Shown here: positions 1 to 10,600 of the stretch, piece by piece | Layout: every line of letters starts with the position of its first letter | Position numbering within the stretch: position 1 is the first letter of the stretch | Origin: GCA-002727735 sp038134525 | GTDB taxonomy: Bacteria; Bacteroidota; Bacteroidia; Flavobacteriales_D; Parvicellaceae | DNA: 64,000 nucleotides | Direction: 5' to 3' | Assembly (NCBI GenBank): GCA_038134525.1 | Contig: JAYPVI010000002.1 | Location: 186,001-250,000 of the forward strand | Program-made: the position numbers and the translations under genes | Notes under the pieces: generated by a model | What the model saw: only the letters and a program-made list of their open reading frames with translations | Told to the model about the DNA's origin: nothing | The model's database searches: none

Positions 1-1174
1 AACATTTTTCATTACCAATATTTTTGTAATACCAATCCCAAGCTTCTTCATTTATGGGTTCTCCTACACTACCCAATGTTTTTAGACAACTTAAATCATA
101 TTTTTTAATAAATTCTGTACCAAAAGCTTGTAAAGCCCTTATTGCTGTAGGGGCCGTGTAGAAAATATTTACTTTATGTTTCTCGCAAATTTCCCAAAAT
201 CTTCCTGCATCAGGAAAAGTAGGAACACCTTCAAACATAAGCGTGGTTGCACCAGCTAAAAGCGGTCCATAAATTATATATGAATGACCTGTTATCCATC
301 CAATATCTGCAGTACACCAATAGACGTCATTATCTTCATATTGAAAAACATTTCTAAAACTATATTCAGCATAAACCATGTATCCACCACAATGATGCTG
401 AACTCCTTTTGGCTTACCTGTTGATCCTGAAGTATACAGTACAAATAAAGGATCCTCTGAATCCATTTTTTCTGCCATACATTTAGAATCAACTTTACTT
501 AATTCTTTGTGCCACCATAAGTCTCTACCATTCTTCATATTAACTGACTGGCCAGTTCTATTTAAAACAATACAAGTTTTTATTGTTGGGCAATGCTGAA
601 GAGCATCATCTGCAATATCTTTCAAACAGAGTTGTTTTGTCCCGCGGAATAACCCATCACTAGTTAACAATATATTACAATCAGCATCATTAATTCTATC
701 GGCAAGCGCTTTAGCTGAAAAACCTGCAAAAACTACCGAATGAATAGCGCCAATTCGGGCACAAGCCAAGGTAGCGATAGCCAACTCAGGAACCATGGGC
801 ATATAAAGGCATATACGATCTCCCTTTTTAGCTCCATTATTTATTAAAACGTTGGAAAATTCACATACGCGTTGGTGCAGTTCACTGTAAGTTATTGAAA
901 TGGCATCATCATTAGGGTCATTAGGCTCCCAAATAATAGCGATATCACTTCCTTTTTTTTCAAGATGCCTATCTAAACAGTTTTCAGTAATATTCAATTT
1001 CCCGTTAACAAACCAATTTACATCTGGAGTATTAAATTCCCAATCAAGAACTTTATCCCATTTTGATTTCCACAAAAATGTTGATGCAATTTCAGCCCAA
1101 AATGCTTCTGGATTTTCTACACTTTTATTATAAGCTGTGGTGTATTCAGCAAAACTATTAATCTTGTTCATCAT
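1..1174 (-). CDS. acs: Acetyl-CoA synthetase, N-terminal part (cut by window start)
   Basis: Acetyl-CoA synthetase activates acetate to acetyl-CoA through an acetyl-AMP intermediate in the cytoplasm. About 390 N-terminal residues are present; the C-terminal part lies beyond base 1. The translation begins MMNKINSFAEYTTAYNKS, has the typical N-terminal ACS block (about residues 5-100), an IHSVVFAGFSAKALADRI segment, and the nucleotide-binding loop YTSGSTGKPKGVQHHCGGY at about residues 246-264, followed by DIGWITGHSYIIYGPL. ATG codons at 1174 and 1171 are both possible starts. The gene lies 39 nt downstream of the porin gene, in the same direction. The ACS loop and spacing favour acetate over longer acyl substrates; family identity is secure, exact substrate is inferred. 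Confidence 0.93.
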   Translation of the reverse strand, partial: MMNKINSFAEYTTAYNKSVENPEAFWAEIASTFLWKSKWDKVLDWEFNTPDVNWFVNGKLNITENCLDRHLEKKGSDIAIIWEPNDPNDDAISITYSELHQRVCEFSNVLINNGAKKGDRICLYMPMVPELAIATLACARIGAIHSVVFAGFSAKALADRINDADCNILLTSDGLFRGTKQLCLKDIADDALQHCPTIKTCIVLNRTGQSVNMKNGRDLWWHKELSKVDSKCMAEKMDSEDPLFVLYTSGSTGKPKGVQHHCGGYMVYAEYSFRNVFQYEDNDVYWCTADIGWITGHSYIIYGPLLAGATTLMFEGVPTFPDAGRFWEICEKHKVNIFYTAPTAIRALQAFGTEFIKKYDLSCLKTLGSVGEPINEEAWDWYYKNIGNEKC

Positions 1175-1213
1175 AAAATTTCATTTAAACTAGCTTCAAA
1201 AAAATGAATTAAA

Positions 1214-2941
1214 CTAATCTAAAAATAACCATTTTAATCCAAACTTGAAATATCTATCAGGTTGAGGATAATGTAGTGAAGTAAAATAACGAAAACCTAG
1301 TAAGCCAGCATTAATATGAGAAAGCATGGTGAAAATAGTGACATTTTTAATTTCGGCCTTAGCAATAAAGTCTGCAATAATATAAGACTCTTGTTCTCTT
1401 TTATTTGAAACCAAAAACTGATTTATCTGGGGGCTATATTCCATTAAATTAAAAACGGAAAAACTTCTTGCTCTAAAACCAACAAATAACTTCGAATTAC
1501 TTTTAGAATGAAGAAATTTGTAATAATAACTGGAATAAGCCAACCATTTAGGAAGCTGATATATTGATAATCCACCTTGATATTGATGAATTAACTCAAT
1601 GTTAAAATCGAATTTCTTTTTATGAATTTGATACTGAACGCCATTTTGTAGAATTTGAACTGTGTCTAAAGAAGAAATTCGAGATAAATCAGGATTAAAA
1701 TAAATGGGATTTTTGATCCAGAATTGATTAGATTTTATCCTAAAATTTCCAAATCCTAAAGAGGATTTAAAACTAAAATAATACACATCATTTACTGAGT
1801 TGTTCCAAATCATGTGATTACTATTGAATTGATTAAATACATAATTTGGAGTAATTCTTTTTGCATTTAAGGTGCTTTTAAAAATAACCTGCTTAAAAAG
1901 CGACCTTGAGTAATCAAAGTGCAAATCAAAATTATTCTTTCTGAATCCAAATGGTGTGAAACGAGCTAAGACTTTAAAATTAGAATGGGGTGTATTGTAG
2001 AAGTGCTTAAACCCAACATCATGATTTGTAAATGAAGTGTCAATTGTATAATTAGTATAGATGGCCCCATTGGCATTATAAAAGATTGCTGTTGATTTAG
2101 AGGAAGTAGAATCTTGATGATTTATTAAAAAATAAAGTATCTCTTGATTAACACTCTGTTGAACTAATGAATCATTAGACTTGATCGAATCAAAATAGTT
2201 ATACAGGAATAAACTGGCATTTAAGCTATCGTAATAATTTCTAAAGCGTCTATCAAATGAAGTAGTAAGTTTAATTTTATTCGTCTTTAAATTAGAATCC
2301 ATTTTAAATATGTGTTGCTGCACTTTTATTCTCCATAACTTATCATTTGAAAATGCATAATTCATATTTACAGGTAAAAAATTTCTATTCAAAAAGTCAA
2401 ATTCAGAATCGGTAAATGTAGAATCATTAACTATACCACCATTTTGTTCATTGTATACTCTATGGTGCTTTAATGACACTTTAAGAGTATAGTTATCATT
2501 ATTGGAATTACTGAAATAATTGGCTTGAAAAAAATTAGCATTCGTTGCCTGATTCAAATAATATCCATCATGGCTTCTTTTCATAAAAGAAACGGAGTAG
2601 TTTGATCTGTTTGATAGAGGTTGACTGTGATAGATTGCCAAGTTTTGTTCCAATTGATCACCAATTATATATTGAGCATCTAATAATGGTGACTTATTAA
2701 AAATAAATGGCAAGTCAGCTTGTTCTTTTATAAAAAAAGATCCATTTTCAACTAATTGAATCTTTGAACTATCAAAATTTAAGTTAAAACAAACGCTTGA
2801 CGGACCACCTACAAAAAGAGTATATTTCAATGAGTCATCTAAAAGCGAAAATTGATTCCAAATTTTAATTGAATTGGAATCACTTTGAGAATAAATGAAA
2901 TTAGAAACAAGTAAAATATATAATGAAATAAATAATTTCAT
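1214..2941 (-). CDS. Putative outer-membrane porin (Porin_10-like beta-barrel)
   Basis: This 575-residue protein starts with a signal peptide (residues 1-18, MKLFISLYILLVSNFIYSQ) and then consists of alternating polar and aromatic strands typical of a beta-barrel. It ends in YFKFGLKWLFLD, an aromatic-rich terminal strand as expected for outer-membrane insertion. The block SFMKRSHDGYYLNQATNANF resembles the YxLNQ-type segment of the Bacteroidetes putative-porin family (Porin_10, PF14121); this assignment is from memory of the family. The ATG is only 12 nt downstream of the U-tract of the terminator that closes the rpoBC operon. Substrate is unknown. Confidence 0.7.
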   Translation of the reverse strand: MKLFISLYILLVSNFIYSQSDSNSIKIWNQFSLLDDSLKYTLFVGGPSSVCFNLNFDSSKIQLVENGSFFIKEQADLPFIFNKSPLLDAQYIIGDQLEQNLAIYHSQPLSNRSNYSVSFMKRSHDGYYLNQATNANFFQANYFSNSNNDNYTLKVSLKHHRVYNEQNGGIVNDSTFTDSEFDFLNRNFLPVNMNYAFSNDKLWRIKVQQHIFKMDSNLKTNKIKLTTSFDRRFRNYYDSLNASLFLYNYFDSIKSNDSLVQQSVNQEILYFLINHQDSTSSKSTAIFYNANGAIYTNYTIDTSFTNHDVGFKHFYNTPHSNFKVLARFTPFGFRKNNFDLHFDYSRSLFKQVIFKSTLNAKRITPNYVFNQFNSNHMIWNNSVNDVYYFSFKSSLGFGNFRIKSNQFWIKNPIYFNPDLSRISSLDTVQILQNGVQYQIHKKKFDFNIELIHQYQGGLSIYQLPKWLAYSSYYYKFLHSKSNSKLFVGFRARSFSVFNLMEYSPQINQFLVSNKREQESYIIADFIAKAEIKNVTIFTMLSHINAGLLGFRYFTSLHYPQPDRYFKFGLKWLFLD

Positions 2942-2950
2942 AAAAGTGAA

Positions 2951-2985
2951 AATAAAAAAAAGACCACTTCAATGAAATGGTCTTT
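2951..2985 (-). terminator. Intrinsic terminator of the rpoB-rpoC-DUF3467 operon
   Basis: On the minus strand a 12-bp stem (2959-2970 with 2974-2985, one G-U pair, 3-nt loop) is followed directly by a run of U. It lies 22 nt after the DUF3467 stop codon and 12 nt before the porin start codon. Confidence 0.88.
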
Positions 2986-3007
2986 ACAATTTTAGTTATA
3001 AAATAAT

Positions 3008-3322
3008 CTAAGCTTGAGTCGTAGGCCCACCAAAATTTAAAGGGATATTCCCTACTTGCTCTGATTCTTTTATTTTTCCAAAAGAAGATTCATATTTAGC
3101 TAAATTATCGGATAATGCTCGATGAAGCTTTTTGGCATGTTCAGGAGTCATCACAATTCGGGACTTGACTTTACCTTTGGGCACACCTGGCATTATTCTA
3201 ATATAATCTACAATAAACTCCGATGAAGAATGGGTTATTATAGCCAAATTAGAATAAATTCCTTCGGCTATTTCCTCACTTAGCTCAATATTAATTCCCT
3301 GTTGTTTTTTATCCTCTGACAT
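3008..3322 (-). CDS. DUF3467 family protein
   Basis: A 104-residue cytoplasmic protein of the DUF3467 family (PF11950), whose function is not known to me. The start is set at MSEDKKQQGINIELSEEIAEG; an upstream in-frame codon at 3361 would overlap the end of rpoC and is disfavoured. Visible family features are the acidic N-terminal segment, the central YSNLAIITHSSSEFIVDYIR strand, and a VKSRIVMTPEHAKKLHRAL segment at about residues 60-80. The gene begins 7 nt after the rpoC stop and ends just before the operon terminator, so it is almost certainly co-transcribed with rpoBC. Its presence there suggests a role linked to transcription or simply shared high expression; this is inference. Confidence 0.85.
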   Translation of the reverse strand: MSEDKKQQGINIELSEEIAEGIYSNLAIITHSSSEFIVDYIRIMPGVPKGKVKSRIVMTPEHAKKLHRALSDNLAKYESSFGKIKESEQVGNIPLNFGGPTTQA

Positions 3323-3329
3323 TCTAGTT

Positions 3330-6300
3330 CTATACGTTTTCTTCAACAACTTCTTCCTCAATATTGATTCTATTCATATCATCAGCAGAGCTTACTAGCA
3401 CTGATTGGAAATTTCTCATACCTGTACCGGCTGGAATTTTGTGACCTACGATCACATTTTCCTTTAATCCTAACATGTAATCAACCTTACCATTTACAGC
3501 TGCTTGGTTTAACACCTTAGTCGTTTCTTGGAATGAAGCAGCAGATATAAAACTATCAGTATGCAAAGATGCTTTAGTTATACCTTGTAAAATAGGTTCA
3601 GCTGTAGCAGTCAATGCATCTCTAGATTCTACTTGTTTAGCATCATTTCTTTTCAGAGCAGAGTTTTCATCTCTAAGTCTTCTTACTGAAACTATTTGAC
3701 CAGGTTTTAAAACAGTAGAATCTCCAGCATTAGTAACCACTTTTTTACCAAAGATTTTATCATTTTCCTCAATAAATTCCCATTTATTTACCGCATTATT
3801 TTCTAAGAATTTAGTGTCTCCTGGGTCAATAATTTGGACTTTCCTCATCATTTGTCTAACGATAACTTCGAAATGTTTATCATTAATCTTAACCCCCTGT
3901 AGTCTATATACTTCTTGAATTTCATTAACTATATATTCTTGAACTGCTGTAGGCCCTTTAATCGCTAAAATATCCTTAGGAGTAATGGCCCCATCAGAAA
4001 GGGTTTGACCTGCTTTGACAAAATCATTTTCCTGAACAAGAATATGTCTTGATAATGGAATAAGATATTTTTTAACATCACCCGTTTTTGACTCGATAAT
4101 TACTTCTCTGTTACCTCTTTTGATTTTACCATATGATGCGACACCATCAATTTCTGAAACTACAGCAGGATTAGATGGATTTCTAGCTTCAAACATTTCT
4201 GTTACTCTAGGAAGACCACCAGTGATATCACCAGATTTTCCTGATTTTCTAGGTATTTTTACCATTACATCACCAGAACTTATCTTATCACCATCTTTAA
4301 CAATAATGTGAGCATCAACTGGTAAGTTGTAAGACTTCATTTCATTTTCTTCTTTATCCACAACAGAAATAGTAGGAATCATCTTTTTATCTCTGTTTTC
4401 CTTGATTACAATTTCAGTGAATCCAGTTTGTTCATCAACTTCTTCACGATATGTAATACCTTCAACTAAATTATTAAATTGAAGCAGTCCATCAAATTCT
4501 GAAATAATTACAGCATTGTATGGATCCCATTTACAAATTACATCACCTTTTTTTAGCTTAGCACTATCTTCAACTAGCAATTTAGAACCATAAGGAATAT
4601 TAGCATTCATAATAACTGTACTTGATTTATCAGTGATCTTAATCTCACCTGTTCTACCAATTACAATTTTCTCTACTTCGCCTTCTGCATTTTTACGTTC
4701 TACAAATCTAACACCCTCCATTTCTAGCGTTCCATCATTTTTTGCGGTTAGTTCTGCCTGATCAGCAATATTTGAAGCAGTTCCCCCAACATGGAATGTT
4801 CTAAGAGTAAGTTGCGTTCCAGGTTCTCCAATAGATTGTGCAGCTATTACACCTACAGCCTCACCTCTTTGAACAAGTTTTCCTGTAGCTAGATTTCTAC
4901 CATAACATTTAGAGCAAACTCCTCTAGTCAATTCACAAGTGAGTACTGATCTGATTTCTATTTCATCAATGCCAGCAGCTTCTATTGCTCTTGCTAAGTC
5001 TTCATTGATTTCTTCTCCTTCATTAACAATGATTTCATTGGTATTAGGATCTAGAATATCAAATAAAGCAACTCTACCTAAAATTCGGTCGTAAAGACTC
5101 TCCACAATTTCATCACTTTTCTTTAAAGCTGAAACGGTTAAACCTCTAAGCGTACCACAATCATAGTTATTAATTACAACATCTTGAGCTACATCCACAA
5201 GTCTTCTAGTTAAGTATCCAGCATCAGCTGTTTTTAACGCTGTATCAGCGAGACCTTTTCTAGCACCATGAGTTGAAATAAAATATTCAAGAATAGAAAG
5301 CCCTTCTTTAAAATTCGATAAAATTGGGTTTTCAATAATATCTTGACCACCAGAAGCACCAGATTTTTGTGGCTTTGCCATCAATCCTCTCATTCCTGAA
5401 AGCTGTCTAATTTGCTCCTTTGAACCCCTTGCTCCAGAGTCCATCATCATGTAGATAGAGTTAAAACCTTGTTTATCTGATTGTAACTTATCCATTAACG
5501 TATGAGTTAATCTAGAATTTGTATGTGTCCAAATATCAATGATTTGATTATACCTCTCATTATTGGTGATAAGACCCATGTTGTAGTTCATTATCACCTC
5601 TTGGACTTCAGATCTAGCTTTATCAATCAAAATATCCTTTTCCTTTGGTATAACTACATCACTTAGGTTGAAAGACAATCCTCCTTTAAAAGCCATGTAA
5701 TACCCTAAGTCTTTGATGTCATCTAAAAACTTTGCAGTTTTGGGAACACCAGTAACTTTTATAATCATGGTAATAATGTCTCTTAATGACTTTTTAGTTA
5801 AAAGCTCATTAATGTAACCTACTTCCTTTGGAACTAATTCATTGAATAAAATTCTTCCTGTTGTTGTTTCAATAATTTGCTCAACTTCTTCACCATTCAC
5901 CATGTTATTAATTTTTACCTTAATTGAGGCGTGAAGGTCAAGTTTTTTCTCGTTGAAAGCGACCTTTACTTCTTGTGGTGAATAAAAATGCATTCCTTCA
6001 CCTTTAACAGGCTCATCCTTTGTGCTTTTTCTTGTCTTAGTAATGTAATAAAGACCCAATACCATATCCTGAGAAGGAACAGTAATAGGAGCTCCATTTG
6101 CAGGATTAAGAATATTGTGAGAAGCTAACATTAATAACTGAGCCTCTAAAATAGCAGCATTACCAAGAGGAACGTGAACTGCCATTTGATCACCGTCAAA
6201 ATCAGCATTAAACGCAGTACATACTAGAGGGTGCAATTGAATTGCTTTTCCTTCGATTAATTTCGGTTGAAATGCTTGAATACCCAATCTATGTAGAGTT

Positions 6301-7631
6301 GGGGCCCTATTCAGTAATACTGGATGCCCTTTCAATACATTTTCAAGAATATCCCAAACAACTGGTTCTTTTTTATCTACTATTTTTTTAGCTGATTTTA
6401 CTGTTTTTACAATACCTCTTTCAATCATTTTTCTAATGATAAAAGGTTTGAAAAGTTCAGCGGCCATATTTTTTGGTAATCCACATTCATGTAATTTTAA
6501 AGTAGGTCCAACTACAATTACAGATCTAGCAGAATAATCAACACGTTTTCCTAAAAGATTTTGTCTAAATCTACCTTGCTTTCCTTTTAAACTATCAGAG
6601 AGCGATTTTAATGGGCGATTTTTATCTGTTTTTACAGCACTTGATTTTCTTGAGTTGTCGAATAATGAATCAACAGCTTCTTGAAGCATTCTTTTTTCAT
6701 TTCTTAATATAACTTCAGGTGCTTTAATTTCAATTAATCTTTTAAGCCTGTTGTTTCTAATGATAACTCTTCTGTATAAATCATTTAAATCAGAAGTGGC
6801 AAATCTACCCCCATCAAGTGGAACAAGAGGTCTTAAATCAGGGGGAATAACCGGAACAACTTTCACGATCATCCATTCTGGTCTGTTCTCTATTCTACTA
6901 TTTGCATCTCTAAAAGATTCAATCACTTGAAGTCTTTTTAATGCTTCATTTTTTCTTTGTTGGGAAGTTTCATTATTGGCTTGATGCCTTAACTCATAGG
7001 ATCTCTCATCTAAATTTTCATTAGCTAATAAATCAAACAATGCTTCAGCACCCATTTTAGCAATAAACTTATTCGGGTCAGAATCTTCCAAATACTGATT
7101 ATCTCTTGGTAGTTTTTCCAAAATATCTAAGTACTCTTCTTCAGTAATGAAATCCATCTTTTGCAGAGGTTCACCTTCAGCATTAACTGCGTTTCCTGGC
7201 TGAACAACTACATATCTCTCATAATAAATAATTTGGTCTAACTTTTTTGTAGGTAAGCCAAGCAAATAGCCTATTTTATTAGGTAAAGATCTGAAGTACC
7301 AGATATGTGCCACAGGAACTACTAAGGAAATATGTCCCATTCTCTCTCTTCGAACTTTTTTCTCAGTTACTTCAACTCCACAACGGTCACAAACGATCCC
7401 TTTATATCTTATTCTTTTGTATTTCCCACAGTGACATTCATAATCTTTTACAGGACCAAAAATTCTTTCACAAAATAGACCATCTCTCTCCGGCTTATAT
7501 GTTCTGTAATTTATGGTTTCAGGCTTTAAAACTTCACCATGTGATCTTTCTAATATAGATTCAGGAGAAGCTAAGCTGATAGTTATTTTTTCAAAATCAC
7601 TTTTGAATTTATTGTCTTTTCTAAACGCCAT
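3330..7631 (-). CDS. rpoC: DNA-directed RNA polymerase subunit beta'
   Basis: The largest RNA polymerase subunit carries the catalytic Mg2+ and part of the DNA clamp. It has 1433 residues, close to the usual bacterial length. The N-terminal zinc site is C66, C68, C81 and C84 (CHCGKYKR...CDRCGVEV). The catalytic loop NADFDGD is at residues 475-481, with D477, D479 and D481 as Mg2+ ligands. A second zinc-binding region appears in CELTRGVCSKCYGRN, and the trigger-loop region LTLRTFHVGGTAS follows. The ATG at 7631 lies 23 nt after the rpoB stop, with no promoter or terminator between them, so the two are one transcript. No truncation or unusual insertion is visible. Confidence 0.99.
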   Translation of the reverse strand: MAFRKDNKFKSDFEKITISLASPESILERSHGEVLKPETINYRTYKPERDGLFCERIFGPVKDYECHCGKYKRIRYKGIVCDRCGVEVTEKKVRRERMGHISLVVPVAHIWYFRSLPNKIGYLLGLPTKKLDQIIYYERYVVVQPGNAVNAEGEPLQKMDFITEEEYLDILEKLPRDNQYLEDSDPNKFIAKMGAEALFDLLANENLDERSYELRHQANNETSQQRKNEALKRLQVIESFRDANSRIENRPEWMIVKVVPVIPPDLRPLVPLDGGRFATSDLNDLYRRVIIRNNRLKRLIEIKAPEVILRNEKRMLQEAVDSLFDNSRKSSAVKTDKNRPLKSLSDSLKGKQGRFRQNLLGKRVDYSARSVIVVGPTLKLHECGLPKNMAAELFKPFIIRKMIERGIVKTVKSAKKIVDKKEPVVWDILENVLKGHPVLLNRAPTLHRLGIQAFQPKLIEGKAIQLHPLVCTAFNADFDGDQMAVHVPLGNAAILEAQLLMLASHNILNPANGAPITVPSQDMVLGLYYITKTRKSTKDEPVKGEGMHFYSPQEVKVAFNEKKLDLHASIKVKINNMVNGEEVEQIIETTTGRILFNELVPKEVGYINELLTKKSLRDIITMIIKVTGVPKTAKFLDDIKDLGYYMAFKGGLSFNLSDVVIPKEKDILIDKARSEVQEVIMNYNMGLITNNERYNQIIDIWTHTNSRLTHTLMDKLQSDKQGFNSIYMMMDSGARGSKEQIRQLSGMRGLMAKPQKSGASGGQDIIENPILSNFKEGLSILEYFISTHGARKGLADTALKTADAGYLTRRLVDVAQDVVINNYDCGTLRGLTVSALKKSDEIVESLYDRILGRVALFDILDPNTNEIIVNEGEEINEDLARAIEAAGIDEIEIRSVLTCELTRGVCSKCYGRNLATGKLVQRGEAVGVIAAQSIGEPGTQLTLRTFHVGGTASNIADQAELTAKNDGTLEMEGVRFVERKNAEGEVEKIVIGRTGEIKITDKSSTVIMNANIPYGSKLLVEDSAKLKKGDVICKWDPYNAVIISEFDGLLQFNNLVEGITYREEVDEQTGFTEIVIKENRDKKMIPTISVVDKEENEMKSYNLPVDAHIIVKDGDKISSGDVMVKIPRKSGKSGDITGGLPRVTEMFEARNPSNPAVVSEIDGVASYGKIKRGNREVIIESKTGDVKKYLIPLSRHILVQENDFVKAGQTLSDGAITPKDILAIKGPTAVQEYIVNEIQEVYRLQGVKINDKHFEVIVRQMMRKVQIIDPGDTKFLENNAVNKWEFIEENDKIFGKKVVTNAGDSTVLKPGQIVSVRRLRDENSALKRNDAKQVESRDALTATAEPILQGITKASLHTDSFISAASFQETTKVLNQAAVNGKVDYMLGLKENVIVGHKIPAGTGMRNFQSVLVSSADDMNRINIEEEVVEENV

Positions 7632-7654
7632 TATAATTTATTTTCTGTGTTTAA

Positions 7655-10600
7655 TTAATCTAAATCTATATTCAATCCTAATCCTTGTAATTCATTCAAC
7701 AAAACATTAAATGATTCTGGAATTCCTGGGTCAGGAATGTTTTTACCTTTTACAATTGATTCATATGCTTTTGCCCTACCTTGAACATCATCTGATTTAA
7801 CAGTTAATATTTCCTGTAAAACATTAGATGCACCAAATGCCTCAAGTGCCCAAACTTCCATTTCTCCAAAACGCTGACCACCAAATTGAGCTTTACCACC
7901 TAAGGGTTGTTGAGTAATAAGTGAATATGGACCAATCGATCTAGCATGCATTTTATCATCAACCATATGACTTAACTTAAGCATATAAATTATCCCTACT
8001 GTTGCTGGTTGATCAAATCTTTCACCAGTACCACCGTCATATAAATAGGTTTTACCATTTCTCGGCACACCCGCATCATCTGTATATTTATTGATGTCGT
8101 CTAAAGATGCACCATCAAAAATTGGTGTAGAAAACTTCATGCCAAGGTTTTGACCAGCCCACCCTAGTACAGTTTCATAAATTTGACCAAGATTCATCCT
8201 TGAAGGCACACCAAGTGGATTAAGTACAATATCTACAGGTGTTCCATCTTCAAGGAATGGCATATCTTCTTCTCTTACAATTTTAGCAACAATCCCTTTG
8301 TTACCGTGTCTACCAGCCATTTTATCACCAACCTTCAGTTTTCTTTTTTTCGCTAAATAAACTTTAGCCATTTGAATAATACCTGCAGGTAATTCATCAC
8401 CAACTGTAATTTGGAATTTTTTACGTTTATACTGGCCTATTAGCTCAGTTGCCTTTATATTGTAATTGTGTAGTGTAAGATCAACTAACGCATTAACATC
8501 ATTGTTGGAAGTCCAATTTTTTGAGTTAATGTGAATGAAATCTATACTTTTAAGGGTTTTTTCAGTGAATTTAACTCCTTTTTTAATTACCTGCTCTTTA
8601 AAAACATTCGCTACACCTTCAGACTTTTCATCACCTAGAATTTGAGTTAGCTTTGAAATTAAAATCGATTTCAATTCTGCTAATTCCTTATCCATTTCAT
8701 TATCGAGTTGTTCTATGATAGGCTTATCTGCTGCTTTAGATTTTCTATCTTTAATTGCTTTAGAGAATAACTTTTTATCAATTACAACTCCTGTTACAGA
8801 GGGCGGAACTTTTAACGAAGCATCCTTAACATCACCGGCCTTATCACCAAAAATAGCCCTAAGTAATTTTTCTTCAGGTGTTGGATCACTCTCCCCTTTT
8901 GGTGTGATTTTTCCAATTAAAATATCTCCTTCTTTTACTTCTGCCCCTACCCTAATAATTCCATTTTCATCTAAATCTTTAGTAGCTTCCTCACTTACAT
9001 TAGGAATATCAGCCGTAAGTTCTTCAAGACCCCTCTTTGTGTCTCTTACATCTAAGCTGTATTCATCTACATGAACACTAGTGTATATGTCTTCTTTTAC
9101 TACCTTTTCTGATATAACAATAGCATCCTCAAAGTTATAACCTTTCCAAGGCATGAATGCCACTTTTAAGTTTTGGCCTAATGCAAGTTCTCCCTTATCT
9201 GTTCCATAACCTTCAACAAGAACTTGGCCTTGTTTTACAGTTTCTCCTTTCTTTACAATGGGTCTAAGGTTTACTGCACTTCCTTGATTGGTTTTCTGAA
9301 ACTTAGTAAGTTGATACACTTTAACATTTGAATCAAAACTCACTAATTCATCCTCATCATTATATTCATATTTAACATGAATCTCATTAGAATCTACATA
9401 ATCTACTATTCCATCTTTTTCTGCATGTATTAATACTCTAGAATCCCTAGCCACTAACTCTTCAATTCCAGTTCCAACAATTGGAGCAGTTGGGTTTAAT
9501 AATGGAACAGCTTGACGCTGCATGTTAGATCCCATCAAGGCTCTGTTGGCATCATCATGCTCTAAGAAAGGAATACAAGAAGCGGCAATCGAAGCAATTT
9601 GATTTGTCCCAACATCAATAAGATTAATGTCCTCTTTTGGAGGAATTGGAAAGTCGCCCATGAATCTTGAAATAACTTTCTCATTTTGAAAATTACCATC
9701 CTTATCAATACTTGCATTTGCTTGAGCAATGAACTTATTATCTTCTTCTTCAGCACTCAAATAGATAGGTGCTGATTTTAGATCAACTTTACCATTATTT
9801 ACTTCTCTATATGGTGTTTCAATAAATCCAAGTCTATTTACTTTTGCATACACACAGAGAGATGAAATTAAACCAATATTTGGACCCTCGGGAGTTTCGA
9901 TGGTACACAATCTTCCATAGTGTGTGTAGTGAACGTCTCTTACCTCGAATCCTGCTCTTTCCCTAGATAATCCGCCAGGTCCAAGTGCAGAAAGCCTTCT
10001 TTTATGAGTTACTTCAGCTAATGGGTTGGTTTGATCCATAAACTGCGATAACTGATTTGTTCCAAAAAAAGAATTAATAACACTAGAAAGTGTTTTAGCA
10101 TTAATCAAATCGATTGGTGTAAAAACTTCATTGTCACGAACGTTCATTCTCTCTCTAATCGTTCTTGCCATTCGAGCAAGTCCCACACCAAATTGAGAAT
10201 ATAATTGTTCACCCACTGTTCTTACCCTCCTGTTACTTAGATGATCAATGTCATCAACATCAGTTTTGGAATTTATCAATTCGATTAAATATTTTACAAT
10301 AGAAATGATATCATTCTTTGTTAGCACTCTTTCAGACTGATCTTCTTCAAGTGAAAGTTTTTTGTTAATTCTATATCTACCAACTTCACCTAAGTCGTAA
10401 CGTTGTTCTGAAAAGAATAATTTATCTATGACTCCTCTAGCAGTTTCTTCATCAGGTGGCTCTGCATTTCTTAATTGACGGTAAATATGTTCAACCGCTT
10501 CTTTTTCTGAATTTGAGGTATCTTTTTGTAGGGTGTTATAAATAATGGCAAAATCAGCAGAGTTAATATTCTCCTTATGAAGGATTACGGTTTTAACTCC

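Noticed and set aside
900..1133. Plus-strand open frame within acs
   Set aside because: It is antisense to the clear acs coding sequence and carries no domain.
3008..3361. Longer DUF3467 protein starting at 3361
   Set aside because: It would overlap the end of rpoC by 32 nt and add a basic stretch not expected; ATG at 3322 gives the family-like N-terminus.
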